Positions 53,290 to 61,846 of a stretch of 64,000 bases of DNA are shown one piece after another. Source of the DNA: Pseudomonas sp. CCC3.1 (GTDB lineage Bacteria > Pseudomonadota > Gammaproteobacteria > Pseudomonadales > Pseudomonadaceae); assembly GCF_034347405.1 (NCBI RefSeq), contig NZ_CP133778.1, positions 4,780,501-4,844,500 of the forward strand. Direction: 5' to 3'. Position 1 is the stretch's first letter; each line of letters begins with the position of its first letter. Made by a program: the position numbers and the translations under genes. Below the pieces are notes generated by a model that saw only the letters and a list, made by a program, of their open reading frames with translations, ran no database searches and was not told where the DNA came from.

Positions 53290-55086
53290 ATGTCCTGGGA
53301 CTCGCTGCCCCTGTTGTTTGTTGCCGCTTTGTTGGTGTGGTTGTTGGTGTCTTTTGTGCGCGAGAAGTGGAGCGCCGATGTGGTGGCCGCGATTGCGGTC
53401 GCAGCGTTGCTGGTGACGCAGATCCTCACGCCGCACGAGGTGTTGAGTGTGCTCAGTAACTCGGCCCCCGCGACGATTGCCTGCATGTTTGTATTGTCCG
53501 CCGCGCTGGAGCGCACGGGCTGTATTGATGCACTGGGCAATTGGCTGGGTAATCTGGTGGGCGATAAGCCGATGCGGGTGCTCGGCGGGTTGATGATTAC
53601 CGCGCTAGTGATTTCGGCCTTTTTGAACAATACCCCGGTCGTGGCGATTTTGACCCCGGTGGCGATTGCGCTGGCCAAACGGGCTCACAGTTCGCCCTCT
53701 AAATTGCTGATCCCGCTGTCTTACGCCACGGTGCTGGGCGGGATGCTGACGATGATCGGCACGTCGACCAACATTCTGGTGGACGGCGTGGCGCGAAAGG
53801 CCGGGCTCGCGCCGTTCGGCATGTTCGAGATCACGCAGGCCGGGCTGATGTTTGCCGCCGTGGGTTTTGTGTATCTGATGCTGTTCAGCAATCGCCTGCT
53901 GCCTGATCGCGACAGTCTGTCCAAACAGCTGCGCCCGAATCTGGCGCGTACGTTTATGAGTGAGTTGCTGGTGCCGCACGATTCGCCGGTGATCGGCAAA
54001 ACCCTGGCCGAAGCCAATCTAAACGGCGGCAGCGGCCTGCAAGTGCTGAAGATTTTCCGCGATGAGCAAGAACTCACCACCCCCGACTCGCGCACACAAC
54101 TGCGCAGCGGCGACCGACTGGTGTTGCACGGGCAAGTACAGGACGTGGTCGAGCTGCGCGAAAGCGGCGTGCTGACGTTCAACCGGGGCGACGCGTTCGA
54201 GACCATCAGCAATCACGACGTGATTCTCGCCGAAGCCATCGTGGGCCGTAACTCGCGCTACAGCCACCGGCCCATGCGCGACCTCGACCTGACGGCGCGT
54301 TATGGCATCGCGGTGCTGGCCGTGCATCGCCAGGACGAGAACATTCAAGGCAACCTCGACGACCTGCATTTACAGTTTGGCGATGTGATTCTGGTAGAAG
54401 GCACGCCCTCGCAAATTCGCCGCTTCGCGGAAAATGGCGACTTGATCAGCCTTAATACGGTGCTGGAGCGCGCCTATCGCCGCGACAAGGCACCGATTGC
54501 AGTGATCGCCACCTTGGCCGTCATGGTGCTTGCGGCGCTTGAAGTCATGCCCATCGAAGGCCTCGCACTGATTGCCGCGGTGGTCGTGGTGGCCACTCGC
54601 TGCCTGGATGTTCAGGACGCTTACAAAGCCGTGGACTGGAAAATCCTCAGCCTGATTTTCGGCATGCTGGCCATTAGTATCGCGATGGACAAAGTCGGGC
54701 TGATCACGCTCGTGGTCAACCACACCATGACAGCCATCCCGAATGCCGGGCCGTTATTGATGCTGGGGTTTGTCTATTTATTGACCAGCATCCTCACCGA
54801 AGTGCTGTCCAACAATGCCGTGGCCGTGCTGCTGACGCCGATAGGGATTGGCGTGGCCCAACAACTGGGCGTCGACCCGCGGCCGTTCGTGGTCGCGGTC
54901 ATGTTCGCCGCCAGCGCCAGCTTTGCCACCCCTATTGGCTATCAGACCAATACATTCGTGTACAACGCAGGCGGCTACAAATTCAGCGACTTTGTGCGCA
55001 TCGGCATCCCGCTCAATGTGCTGATGCTGATCGTGGCCATGTTCGTGATCCCGTGGATCTGGCCGCTCACACCCGTGGCGGGCTGA
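53290..55086 (+). CDS. SLC13/DASS-type anion permease with two TrkA-C domains
   Basis: 598 residues. Two sets of membrane helices (about 1-200 and 400-598) flank two cytoplasmic TrkA-C (RCK_C) domains: SPVIGKTLAEANLNGGSGL near residue 228 and LTARYGIAVLAVHRQDENI near 335. The motifs FLNNTPVVAILTPVAIALAK near 114 and LSNNAVAVLLTPIGIGVAQ near 510 are the SNN/T-P repeats of the DASS/ArsB-type transporters. It should move a divalent anion such as a dicarboxylate or sulfate, probably with sodium; the substrate cannot be read from sequence. It is preceded by AAGGAATACCC before the ATG and is an isolated gene. Confidence 0.8.
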   Translation: MSWDSLPLLFVAALLVWLLVSFVREKWSADVVAAIAVAALLVTQILTPHEVLSVLSNSAPATIACMFVLSAALERTGCIDALGNWLGNLVGDKPMRVLGGLMITALVISAFLNNTPVVAILTPVAIALAKRAHSSPSKLLIPLSYATVLGGMLTMIGTSTNILVDGVARKAGLAPFGMFEITQAGLMFAAVGFVYLMLFSNRLLPDRDSLSKQLRPNLARTFMSELLVPHDSPVIGKTLAEANLNGGSGLQVLKIFRDEQELTTPDSRTQLRSGDRLVLHGQVQDVVELRESGVLTFNRGDAFETISNHDVILAEAIVGRNSRYSHRPMRDLDLTARYGIAVLAVHRQDENIQGNLDDLHLQFGDVILVEGTPSQIRRFAENGDLISLNTVLERAYRRDKAPIAVIATLAVMVLAALEVMPIEGLALIAAVVVVATRCLDVQDAYKAVDWKILSLIFGMLAISIAMDKVGLITLVVNHTMTAIPNAGPLLMLGFVYLLTSILTEVLSNNAVAVLLTPIGIGVAQQLGVDPRPFVVAVMFAASASFATPIGYQTNTFVYNAGGYKFSDFVRIGIPLNVLMLIVAMFVIPWIWPLTPVAG

Positions 55087-55124
55087 AGGATTATCTGCTG
55101 AACTGCACAAAGCCGCCCACTGCC

Positions 55125-55273
55125 CGTAGCAGCTGCCGAGCTCCGCGAGGCTGCGTCCGGCGGCGAAGCCGTCGCAATATCAGGCTTCGCGATCTTTCAG
55201 GCACACCGCGTGTAACGGATTTACGATCGCTTCGCAATCGGACGCAGCCTCGCGGAGCTCGGCAGCTGCTACG
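55125..55273. repeat. REP doublet with perfect 34-base arms (family 2)
   Basis: The left arm (55125-55158) starts CGTAGCAGCTGCCGAGCTCC and the right arm (55240-55273) is its exact reverse complement. The 81 bases between contain two further short palindromes around GGCTTCGCGATC and GATCGCTTCGCAATC, so each side is a complete REP unit. It fills most of the 225-base gap between the permease gene and trxC. Confidence 0.9.
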
Positions 55274-55311
55274 AGGTTTACACCTCAAGCCCCACACCCG
55301 GAGTGACTCCC

Positions 55312-55752
55312 ATGACCGACCCGCTGCTTATCCCCTGCCCTCACTGCAACGGCCTTAACCGCATTCCCGCCGCACGCGTGGGCGAACACCCCAAATGCGG
55401 GCGCTGTAAAAATGAGGTGCTGATCGCCAAACCCTTCGACTTGAAGCAAGCCGACTACGCCAGCCAGATCAAAGGCGATCTGCCGCTGCTGGTGGATGTG
55501 TGGGCTGAATGGTGTGGGCCGTGCAAGGCGTTTGCTCCGGTGTTTGAGCAAGCGGCCAGCCAACTGGTCGGGGTGTGCCGCCTGGCCAAGCTCGACAGCG
55601 AAGCCAATCAGCCACTGGCCACGCAACTGGGCATTCGCTCGATTCCGAGCCTGATCCTCTACAAAAACGGCCAGGAAGTCGCCCGTCAAAGCGGCGCCTT
55701 CCCGTTGCAGCAACTCAAGGACTGGCTGCAAAAGCACGGCGTGCGTGCTTAG
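55312..55752 (+). CDS. trxC: Thioredoxin 2 (zinc-binding thioredoxin TrxC)
   Basis: 146 residues from ATG 55312, behind CGGAGTG; the GTG nine bases earlier lies in the ribosome binding site itself and is not preferred. The N-terminal zinc domain has CPHCNGLNRIP and KCGRCK (four cysteines), followed by the thioredoxin fold with active site WAEWCGPCK near residue 66 and the cis-proline in RSIPSL. It reduces disulfides in the cytoplasm, mostly under oxidative stress. It ends four bases into the 3' end of the convergent ParA-type gene. Confidence 0.95.
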   Translation: MTDPLLIPCPHCNGLNRIPAARVGEHPKCGRCKNEVLIAKPFDLKQADYASQIKGDLPLLVDVWAEWCGPCKAFAPVFEQAASQLVGVCRLAKLDSEANQPLATQLGIRSIPSLILYKNGQEVARQSGAFPLQQLKDWLQKHGVRA

Positions 55753-56522
55753 GCGTTTTGATCCAGGAAATCGTGCAGTTCTACAAATTGCTGGGTCAGC
55801 TTGTGCCGTGGGTCGAAATACACCAACGGCTGGCTGGCCTGGTGCGATTCGCGCATTTTCACTGAGCTGCTGAGGTACACCGGCAACACCGGCAAGCCTT
55901 CGGCAATCAACTCATCAAGCATTTGCTGCGGCAGGCTGGCCCGGGCCTGAAACTGGTTCACCACAATGCCTTCGACCAACAGGTCTTCGTTGTGGTCTTC
56001 TTTCAGCTCTTCGATTTCGGACATCAGGCCGTACAGCGCCTGACGCGAAAAACTGTCGCAATCGAAGGGGATGAGCACACGGTCGCAGGCGATCAGCGCC
56101 GATACTGCGTAAAAATTCAACGCGGGAGGCGTGTCGACATAGATGCGGTCGTAGTCCTCGGCCAGCTCATCCAGCAGCTTCTTCAGCTTGTTGATCTTGT
56201 GCTTGGCTTCGAGCTTGGGCTGCAAATCAGCCAGTTCGGCGGTGGCCGTAATGATGTGCAGGTTTTCGAAAGGCGTTTCGTAAATATCGACCCGATTCTT
56301 CTTTGAACCCACGCTGGCCGACAGGCTGTGCTTGAAGAACTCGGCAATCCCCATCGGAATATCATCACCCGTCAACCCGGTGAGGTATTGGGTGGAGTTG
56401 GCCTGTGCATCCAGATCCACCAACAACGTTCGGTAACCCTCGCTGGCACTGACGGCCGCCAGGTTACAAGCGATGCTGGACTTGCCCACACCGCCTTTTT
56501 GGTTGAACACCACGCGACGCAT
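55749..56522 (-). CDS. ParA/MinD-family ATPase
   Basis: 257 residues from ATG 56522, which has CGGAGG nine bases upstream; seven extra codons from 56543 lack one. The deviant Walker A motif KGGVGKSS is at residues 10-17, with LLVDLDAQANSTQYL near 36 (switch region) and YVDTPPALNF near 124. It binds ATP and should dimerise on DNA or membrane. No parB, cargo or replication gene is next to it, so it is an orphan chromosomal ParA, like PA5028 in P. aeruginosa. The role is unknown; positioning of a protein complex is usual for the family. Its end overlaps trxC by four bases (convergent). Confidence 0.85.
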   Translation of the reverse strand: MRRVVFNQKGGVGKSSIACNLAAVSASEGYRTLLVDLDAQANSTQYLTGLTGDDIPMGIAEFFKHSLSASVGSKKNRVDIYETPFENLHIITATAELADLQPKLEAKHKINKLKKLLDELAEDYDRIYVDTPPALNFYAVSALIACDRVLIPFDCDSFSRQALYGLMSEIEELKEDHNEDLLVEGIVVNQFQARASLPQQMLDELIAEGLPVLPVYLSSSVKMRESHQASQPLVYFDPRHKLTQQFVELHDFLDQNA

Positions 56523-56858
56523 TTCTAAACCTCCGTGTATCAATAAGTGCCCGAGTGTAGATGCCCTGTGGACAAATTCGCTACCTCGCAGCGAAAAGAG
56601 CTACAACCTAAAAATATTTATCCCGGCATACGCCAGAACGTACCGTCTTTCTCGAAGTCATAAGGGTGCCTATAGTTCAGCTCTGGCAAAAAGATAGCTA
56701 TTTCGGCCGATCAGCTGAAAAACCACCCCCTAAAATGTAAGCGGTGTTTGCTACGAACCAACTGCACCGGGATAATGCCGCCACTTTGTTATCAGTGCAG
56801 CATTGACCGCTGCCTATATTTGCATCAGGGAAGCCCGTCAGGGCGGGATGAACCTCCA
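56523..56858. other. Non-coding gap upstream of the aryl polyene cluster
   Basis: This 336-base divergent gap must contain promoters for the ParA-type gene and the pigment cluster. The part at 56590-56720 is clearly more AT-rich than the neighbouring genes (for example CCTAAAAATATTTATCCC). I see no convincing operator palindrome, terminator, REP or small gene, and no -35/-10 pair I would defend. A longer reading frame from 56748 runs through it, but its codons before 56859 do not look like the gene that follows. Confidence 0.5.
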
Positions 56859-57581
56859 GTGATCAACTTCAATATTGCCGCTTGGCGAGCCTGGGCTCCG
56901 GGCCTCGACAACGTGGCCGATTGGCAAGCCTGGAGCCAGCAACCCCACGCGGTCGCTGCCAGCGATGCCAGCCCTGACGTATCGTTTTTACCGGCCATGC
57001 AACGCCGCCGCCTCAGCCGCTTGGCGCGCATGGCGTTCAGTGTCGGCTGGCCATTGGCGCAGGGGCATGAAGCTCTGCCGCTGGTGTTTGTGTCCCGCCA
57101 CGGCGAAACACCGCGCACCTTCGACATCCTCAGTGAACTCGCGGCCGACCAACCCTTGTCGCCCACCCAGTTCAGTCTCTCGGTGCACAACGCGGTCATT
57201 GGCCTGTGGTCGATCATGCGCGGCGAAACCAGTGAAATGACCGCACTCGCCGCTGCCGGTGATGGCCTGGAACACGGCCTGATTGAAGCGTGCGCGCTGC
57301 TCAACGAAGGCGCACCCGCCGTGTTACTGGTGATCACCGAAGAGCAGCCTCCCCAGGCGTATGAGCACTGGATCGACGACGTGCCTTTCGCCTACGCCGT
57401 CGGCCTGCTGCTGACGCAAGGCAAGCAATGGCATGTGACGCTCACCCCCGATAACACCCCGTCTGTAGCCAAAACCCAGTGGCCCCACGCCATTGAGTTG
57501 TTACGCCACCTGCTCGCAGGGCAGACATCGTTCCGGCACGCCTGGAAAAACCGGCTCTGGCACTGGCAACGCACACCGTGA
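56859..57581 (+). CDS. Beta-ketoacyl synthase-like protein (chain length factor type, aryl polyene cluster)
   Basis: 240 residues if started at GTG 56859 (VINFNIAAWRAWAPGL). It resembles the short 'Ketoacyl-synt_2' proteins that open many aryl polyene and flexirubin clusters. FLPAMQRRRLSRLARMAFSV (near residue 45) and SVHNAVIGLWSIMRGETSEM (near 105) are typical. It is only about half the length of a full ketosynthase, and the usual catalytic cysteine context is not seen, so it probably acts as a partner or assembly protein. The stop overlaps the GTG of the next gene. The start is uncertain, as GGCGGGATG lies rather far upstream. Confidence 0.75.
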   Translation: MINFNIAAWRAWAPGLDNVADWQAWSQQPHAVAASDASPDVSFLPAMQRRRLSRLARMAFSVGWPLAQGHEALPLVFVSRHGETPRTFDILSELAADQPLSPTQFSLSVHNAVIGLWSIMRGETSEMTALAAAGDGLEHGLIEACALLNEGAPAVLLVITEEQPPQAYEHWIDDVPFAYAVGLLLTQGKQWHVTLTPDNTPSVAKTQWPHAIELLRHLLAGQTSFRHAWKNRLWHWQRTP

Positions 57582-58363
57582 AGACTCGCAGTGATGCCTA
57601 TTACTGGCGCCTGATTGCCACCGCAATAAGCTTTGTCAGCTTCGGGCTTGGGTGCCTGTGTCTGCGGCTGGTGATTTTCCCGCTGCTGAGTTGCCTGCCA
57701 GGCGATGCTGTGCGCCACCGCGAACGTGCGCGCTACACCGTCAGCCTGCTGTTTTGGCTATTTATCCGTTTTATGGCGCGCATGGGCGTACTGACCTATG
57801 ACGTGCAAGGCGCCGAACGGCTCGGGCGTCCCGGCCAAATGATCATTGCCAACCATCCGTCGCTTATTGATGTGGTTTTTTTGATCGGGCTGGTGCGTAA
57901 CGCCAACTGCGTGGTCAAACAAAGCCTGTGGCAAAACCCGTTCACGCGCAGCCCGGTGCGCGCCACGCAATACATCAGCAATGACGGCAGCATCGACATG
58001 CTCGACAACGCCGCAGGCGCGCTGCAACAGGGCCAGACCCTAATTATCTTCCCGGAGGGCACGCGCACCCAGCCAGGCGTTGCGCCTGCCTTTCATCGCG
58101 GGGCCGCCTCGATTGCCTTGCGCGGTGCGAAGATCCTGACGCCGGTGGTGATCAACGTCAGCCCCACCACGCTGACCAAAGCCGAACCCTGGTACCGCAT
58201 TCCCGAACGCCGCGTGCACTTCAGTTTTCGTGTCGGGGCCGATATAAATCCAAAGACCTTTTCAGCACTTGGCCCGCCGCCCAAAGCATCGCGCCTGCTC
58301 AATGACTTCGTGCATGACTACTTCATTAAGGAGCTCGCCACAGATGAGCGATCTAAACCGTGA
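57578..58363 (+). CDS. 1-acyl-glycerol-3-phosphate acyltransferase-like protein (PlsC family)
   Basis: 261 residues, start GTG at 57578 overlapping the previous stop (GTGA). A hydrophobic N-terminus (about 13-45) precedes the PlsC domain with IANHPSLIDVV (NHx4D) near residue 88, NDGSIDMLDNA near 135 and IFPEGTRTQPG near 150. It should transfer an acyl chain from an ACP to an alcohol or amine at the inner membrane. In aryl polyene clusters such acyltransferases are thought to attach the polyene to a lipid anchor. It overlaps the first ACP gene by 20 bases. Confidence 0.85.
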   Translation: MKTRSDAYYWRLIATAISFVSFGLGCLCLRLVIFPLLSCLPGDAVRHRERARYTVSLLFWLFIRFMARMGVLTYDVQGAERLGRPGQMIIANHPSLIDVVFLIGLVRNANCVVKQSLWQNPFTRSPVRATQYISNDGSIDMLDNAAGALQQGQTLIIFPEGTRTQPGVAPAFHRGAASIALRGAKILTPVVINVSPTTLTKAEPWYRIPERRVHFSFRVGADINPKTFSALGPPPKASRLLNDFVHDYFIKELATDERSKP

Positions 58364-58604
58364 CATCAAACAGCTGATCATCGATGCCTTGGGCCTCGAA
58401 GACATCAGCATCAGCGACATTGGCGACGATCAAACCCTGTTTGGTGAAGGCCTTGGGCTGGATTCGGTTGACGCCCTGGAACTGGGCCTGGCGATTCAAA
58501 AAACCTACGGCATCAAGATAGATGCCGACGCCAAAGACACCCGCGATCACTTTTCCAACGTGACCAGCCTTGCGGCTTTCGTCACAGCCAAACAGGCTGC
58601 CTGA
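58344..58604 (+). CDS. Acyl carrier protein 1 of the aryl polyene cluster
   Basis: 86 residues from ATG 58344, with AAGGAG about ten bases before; it starts inside the last 20 bases of the acyltransferase gene. The phosphopantetheine attachment serine is in GEGLGLDSVDALELGLAI near residue 38. The helices and acidic character fit an acyl carrier protein. It should carry the starter or growing polyene chain. Paired ACPs (ApeE and ApeF in E. coli, as I recall) are a mark of these clusters. Confidence 0.9.
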   Translation: MSDLNRDIKQLIIDALGLEDISISDIGDDQTLFGEGLGLDSVDALELGLAIQKTYGIKIDADAKDTRDHFSNVTSLAAFVTAKQAA

Positions 58605-58613
58605 GACCGAACC

Positions 58614-58868
58614 ATGCAAAACCGTGAAGATATTTTCAACCTCCTGCGCGATGCCCTGGTGGAACTGTTCGAACTCGAACCTGCGCGCGTCACGCTGGAG
58701 GCCAACCTGTATCAGGACCTGGAAATCGACAGCATCGACGCCGTCGACCTGATTGATCACATCAAGCGCAAAACCGGTAAAAAGATCGCCGCCGATGAAT
58801 TCAAATCAGTGCGCACCGTCAACGATGTGGTCGAGGCGGTCTACCGTCTGGCTCAACCGGGCGCATGA
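58614..58868 (+). CDS. Acyl carrier protein 2 of the aryl polyene cluster
   Basis: 84 residues, nine bases after the first ACP gene. The modified serine is in LEIDSIDAVDLIDHI near residue 41. The sequence differs clearly from ACP 1 (basic KRKTGKKIAADEF follows), so the two probably serve different partner enzymes, such as starter loading and chain extension. It overlaps the membrane protein gene by four bases (ATGA). Confidence 0.9.
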   Translation: MQNREDIFNLLRDALVELFELEPARVTLEANLYQDLEIDSIDAVDLIDHIKRKTGKKIAADEFKSVRTVNDVVEAVYRLAQPGA

Positions 58869-59410
58869 GCCGATTGATCGGCCTGGGCCTGCTGCTGGCG
58901 GGTCTGTTGTACCCCTTCGCGGTGCATTTCGGCATGGCCCACTTTGCCCCGTGGCAGTTTGCGCTGCTGCTGGGTGCCCTGTGGCTGGCCCGCGCACTCA
59001 CTGGCGAACGACGCCCGGGCAGCCTGTGGATGGCACTGGTTGCGCTGGTGTTTTGCGCGTTGCTGGCGCTGTTCAACAGCCCGGCCTTGCTGCGCTGGTA
59101 CCCGGTGCTGATCAGCGCCTGCATGCTCAGCCTCTTTGGCTTGAGCCTGATAGTCGGGCCGCCGATGGTCGAGCGTCTGGCCCGTTTGCGCGAGCCGGTA
59201 TTGCCCGACATCGCGATTCATTACACACGGCAGGTCACCAAGGTCTGGTGCCTGTTTTTTCTGCTCAACGGGTTAGTCGCAGCCAGCCTCACACTGTGGG
59301 CACCGCTGAGTTGGTGGACGTTGTACAACGGCCTGATCGCCTATGGGTTGATGGGGCTGTTGTTTGCCATTGAATGGCTGATACGACAAAAAGTAAGAGG
59401 CCAGGCATGA
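58865..59410 (+). CDS. Six-helix membrane protein of the aryl polyene cluster (COG4648 type)
   Basis: 181 residues with six probable membrane helices at about 4-24, 30-47, 53-70, 76-97, 125-145 and 150-170. A conserved-looking loop GPPMVERLARLREPVLPD lies between helices 4 and 5, followed by YTRQVTKVWCLFF. Proteins of this kind accompany aryl polyene genes; their exact job is unknown. It begins in the stop of ACP 2 and overlaps the ligase gene by four bases, so it is co-translated with both. Confidence 0.75.
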   Translation: MSRLIGLGLLLAGLLYPFAVHFGMAHFAPWQFALLLGALWLARALTGERRPGSLWMALVALVFCALLALFNSPALLRWYPVLISACMLSLFGLSLIVGPPMVERLARLREPVLPDIAIHYTRQVTKVWCLFFLLNGLVAASLTLWAPLSWWTLYNGLIAYGLMGLLFAIEWLIRQKVRGQA

Positions 59411-61077
59411 ACTGGATAAAACTTGAGCAGTTGTTGCTTGAGGGCCACACAGCGCGGGTGGTCAGCTTTGACCCGCCGCTCAGTCATCACGCGCTCTGCA
59501 CCCAGGCCTTAAGCCTGGCGGGCGGATTGCAGCAGCGTGGTGTGCAACGCATTGCCGTGCATCTGGACGATGCTGCTGATCTGGCCGTGGCGCTGCTGGG
59601 TGCCTGGCGGGCCGGCGCCAGCATCTTGCTGCCCGCCGACCTGCAAGTTCACACCCGACAACGCTGGGACGCGCACGTCGATGTGTGGCTGACCAACAGC
59701 GCGGAACTTGAAGCCTTGTACGGCGCCCCATTGCCCGCGGCTGAACTGGACCTGGACGCGTGTCAGCTGAGCCTGTGCACTTCAGGCTCCAGCGGCGAGC
59801 CCAAACGCATCGACAAAAACCTGCGCCAGATGGCCAATGAAGTTGAGGCACTGGAGCAACTGTGGGGCCACGAACTGGGCGACGCCTGCCTGATTGCCAG
59901 CGTGGCCGCGCAGCATATTTACGGGCTGTTGTTCCGTGTGCTGTGGCCGCTGTGCGCGGGCCGGCTCTTTGCCCGCCAGCAACTGGCCTTCCCTGAAGAC
60001 ATGCAGCGCGCCAGCCTCGAACACCCGGCCTTTGCCTGGGTGGCCAGCCCGGCGCTGCTCAAGCGCATGGCCGACAACCTCAACTGGCCTGCCTTGAGCC
60101 AAGTGCGTCGGGTGTTCTCTTCGGGGGGCGCGCTACCGAGCGAGGCGGCGCACGCGTTGCAGCAACGTCTGGGTCAGTGGCCCACCGAAATTTTCGGCAG
60201 TTCCGAAACCGGCGGCATCGCTTGGCGTCAAGGCCCAACCTTGTGGCAGCCGTTTGCCGGTGTGCAGCTCAGCCAAAGCGAAGACGGCGCGCTGCGTATC
60301 GCCTCGCCGTATTTGCCCCCGGGCCATATTGAGCAAACAGCTGACGCCGCGCGCATTGAAGCCGATGGCCGCTTTGAGTTGCTGGGGCGTCTGGACCGCA
60401 TCGTCAAACTGGAAGAAAAACGCATCTCGCTGCCCATGCTTGAACACGCCCTGACCCAGCATGACTGGGTGCAAGAAGCGCGCTTGGGCGTGGTCAATGA
60501 AAACCGGGCGTCTCTCGGCGCCTTGCTGGTGCTCAGCGCCAGCGGCCTGTTTGCCCTGCGCGAACAGGGCCGCCGAGCGCTGACCCAGACCTTGCGCCAG
60601 CACCTTGGCCAGCATTGCGAAGCCCTGGCCTTGCCGCGCCGCTGGCGATTGCTGCGGCAAATGCCGCTCACCAGCCAAGGCAAACTGCCGCAAGCGCAGG
60701 TCGATGCGCTGTTGCTTGCACCTCGGCCCACACTGCCTGAAGTGCTAAGCCAACACCCGCTCGATGACGGCTGGACACTCAACCTGTCGATTCCGCCAGA
60801 CCTGGCATTCTTCAGCGGTCACTTCCCCAAAACCCCGGTGCTGCCCGGCGTGGTGCAAGTGGACTGGGCCATGAGCCTGGGCCAGCAACTGCTCGACCTG
60901 CCGCCACGCTTTGCGGGCATGGAAGTGCTCAAGTTCCAGCAACTGGTTCGCCCCGGCGACAGCATCGAACTGACCCTGCGCTTTGATCGCGAACGCAGCA
61001 AATTGCACTTCGCGTATCGCAATGCCAACGCCGCCTGCTCCAGTGGTCGCATCCTGCTGGAGGCGGCCTGTGGATAA
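59407..61077 (+). CDS. Acyl-ACP/CoA ligase fused to FabA/Z-type dehydratase (ApeH-ApeI fusion)
   Basis: 556 residues from ATG 59407, overlapping the previous stop (ATGA); an in-frame ATG at 59374 lies inside that gene and lacks a ribosome binding site. Residues 1-440 are an adenylate-forming ligase, with SLCTSGSSGEPKRID near 121 (P-loop), FGSSETGGIAW near 264 and GRLDRIVKLEEKRIS near 333. The last 100 residues form a hotdog dehydratase, with FFSGHFPKTPVLPGVVQVDW near 468. The ligase should load an aryl acid onto the ACP, and the dehydratase should make the conjugated double bonds. In E. coli these are, as I recall, two proteins, ApeH and ApeI. Confidence 0.88.
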   Translation: MNWIKLEQLLLEGHTARVVSFDPPLSHHALCTQALSLAGGLQQRGVQRIAVHLDDAADLAVALLGAWRAGASILLPADLQVHTRQRWDAHVDVWLTNSAELEALYGAPLPAAELDLDACQLSLCTSGSSGEPKRIDKNLRQMANEVEALEQLWGHELGDACLIASVAAQHIYGLLFRVLWPLCAGRLFARQQLAFPEDMQRASLEHPAFAWVASPALLKRMADNLNWPALSQVRRVFSSGGALPSEAAHALQQRLGQWPTEIFGSSETGGIAWRQGPTLWQPFAGVQLSQSEDGALRIASPYLPPGHIEQTADAARIEADGRFELLGRLDRIVKLEEKRISLPMLEHALTQHDWVQEARLGVVNENRASLGALLVLSASGLFALREQGRRALTQTLRQHLGQHCEALALPRRWRLLRQMPLTSQGKLPQAQVDALLLAPRPTLPEVLSQHPLDDGWTLNLSIPPDLAFFSGHFPKTPVLPGVVQVDWAMSLGQQLLDLPPRFAGMEVLKFQQLVRPGDSIELTLRFDRERSKLHFAYRNANAACSSGRILLEAACG

Positions 61078-61846
61078 CTTACTGGCCAGCGCCCACACAA
61101 TATGGCCCCCCATGCATAACCCCTGCGCCGTGATCCCGGTTTATAACCATGAAACCGCCGTGCCCGCTGTGGTCGAGGCGTTGCTGGCCGCAGGTTTGCC
61201 CTGTGTATTGGTCGACGACGCCAGCAGCCCTGCGTGCAGCGCAGTCCTTGAGCAACTGGCCAACGCCGAAAACACCTACCTGATCCGCCTGGCGGTCAAT
61301 CAAGGCAAAGGCGGCGCCGTGATGGCCGGGCTGCGTGAGGCTTCGCGCCTGGGGTTTAGCCACGCCTTGCAGGTCGACGCCGACGGTCAGCACGACCTGC
61401 GCGATGTCGCGACCTTTATCCACACCTCGCAGCAGCATCCCGAGGCGCTGATCTGCGGTTATCCACAGTACGACGCCAGCGTGCCCAAAGGCCGTTTGTA
61501 TGCGCGCTACCTGACCCACGTCTGGGTGTGGATCAACAGCCTGTCGCTGCAAATTCCCGACTCGATGTGCGGCTTTCGGGTGTACCCGCTCGCCCCCGTG
61601 CTGGCATTGATCAACTCGGTCAAGCTGGGCAAACGCATGGACTTCGACCCCGAAATCCTGGTGCGCCTGGCCTGGCGCAATCAGCCGATGCGCTGGCTGC
61701 CGACCCAGGTGCATTACCCGCAGGATGGCCTGTCGCACTTTCGCCTGTTCCATGACAACGCGCTGATCTCGGGCATGCACACCAAGCTGTTCTTCGGCAT
61801 GTTGGTGCGCATGCCGAGCATTGTATGGAGGCGCTGGCGGGCATGA
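61070..61846 (+). CDS. Family 2 glycosyltransferase of the aryl polyene cluster
   Basis: 258 residues from GTG 61070, which has GGAGG seven bases before it and overlaps the ligase stop by eight bases; the ATG at 61112 has no such site. The GT-A fold is clear: CAVIPVYNHETAVPAVVEAL near residue 19, LVDDASSPACS near 47 and the metal site LQVDADGQHDL near 99. CGFRVYPLAPVLALI (near 165) is dolichol-phosphate-sugar-synthase-like. It should add a sugar to the lipid anchor or polyene at the cytoplasmic membrane face. It is followed with a four-base overlap by an acyltransferase gene. Confidence 0.85.
   Translation: MDNLLASAHTIWPPMHNPCAVIPVYNHETAVPAVVEALLAAGLPCVLVDDASSPACSAVLEQLANAENTYLIRLAVNQGKGGAVMAGLREASRLGFSHALQVDADGQHDLRDVATFIHTSQQHPEALICGYPQYDASVPKGRLYARYLTHVWVWINSLSLQIPDSMCGFRVYPLAPVLALINSVKLGKRMDFDPEILVRLAWRNQPMRWLPTQVHYPQDGLSHFRLFHDNALISGMHTKLFFGMLVRMPSIVWRRWRA

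Noticed and set aside
56748..56858. 38 extra codons at the start of the ketosynthase-like gene
   Set aside because: The segment has atypical codons, several cysteines and no ribosome binding site, and relatives begin near the GTG at 56859 as far as I recall.
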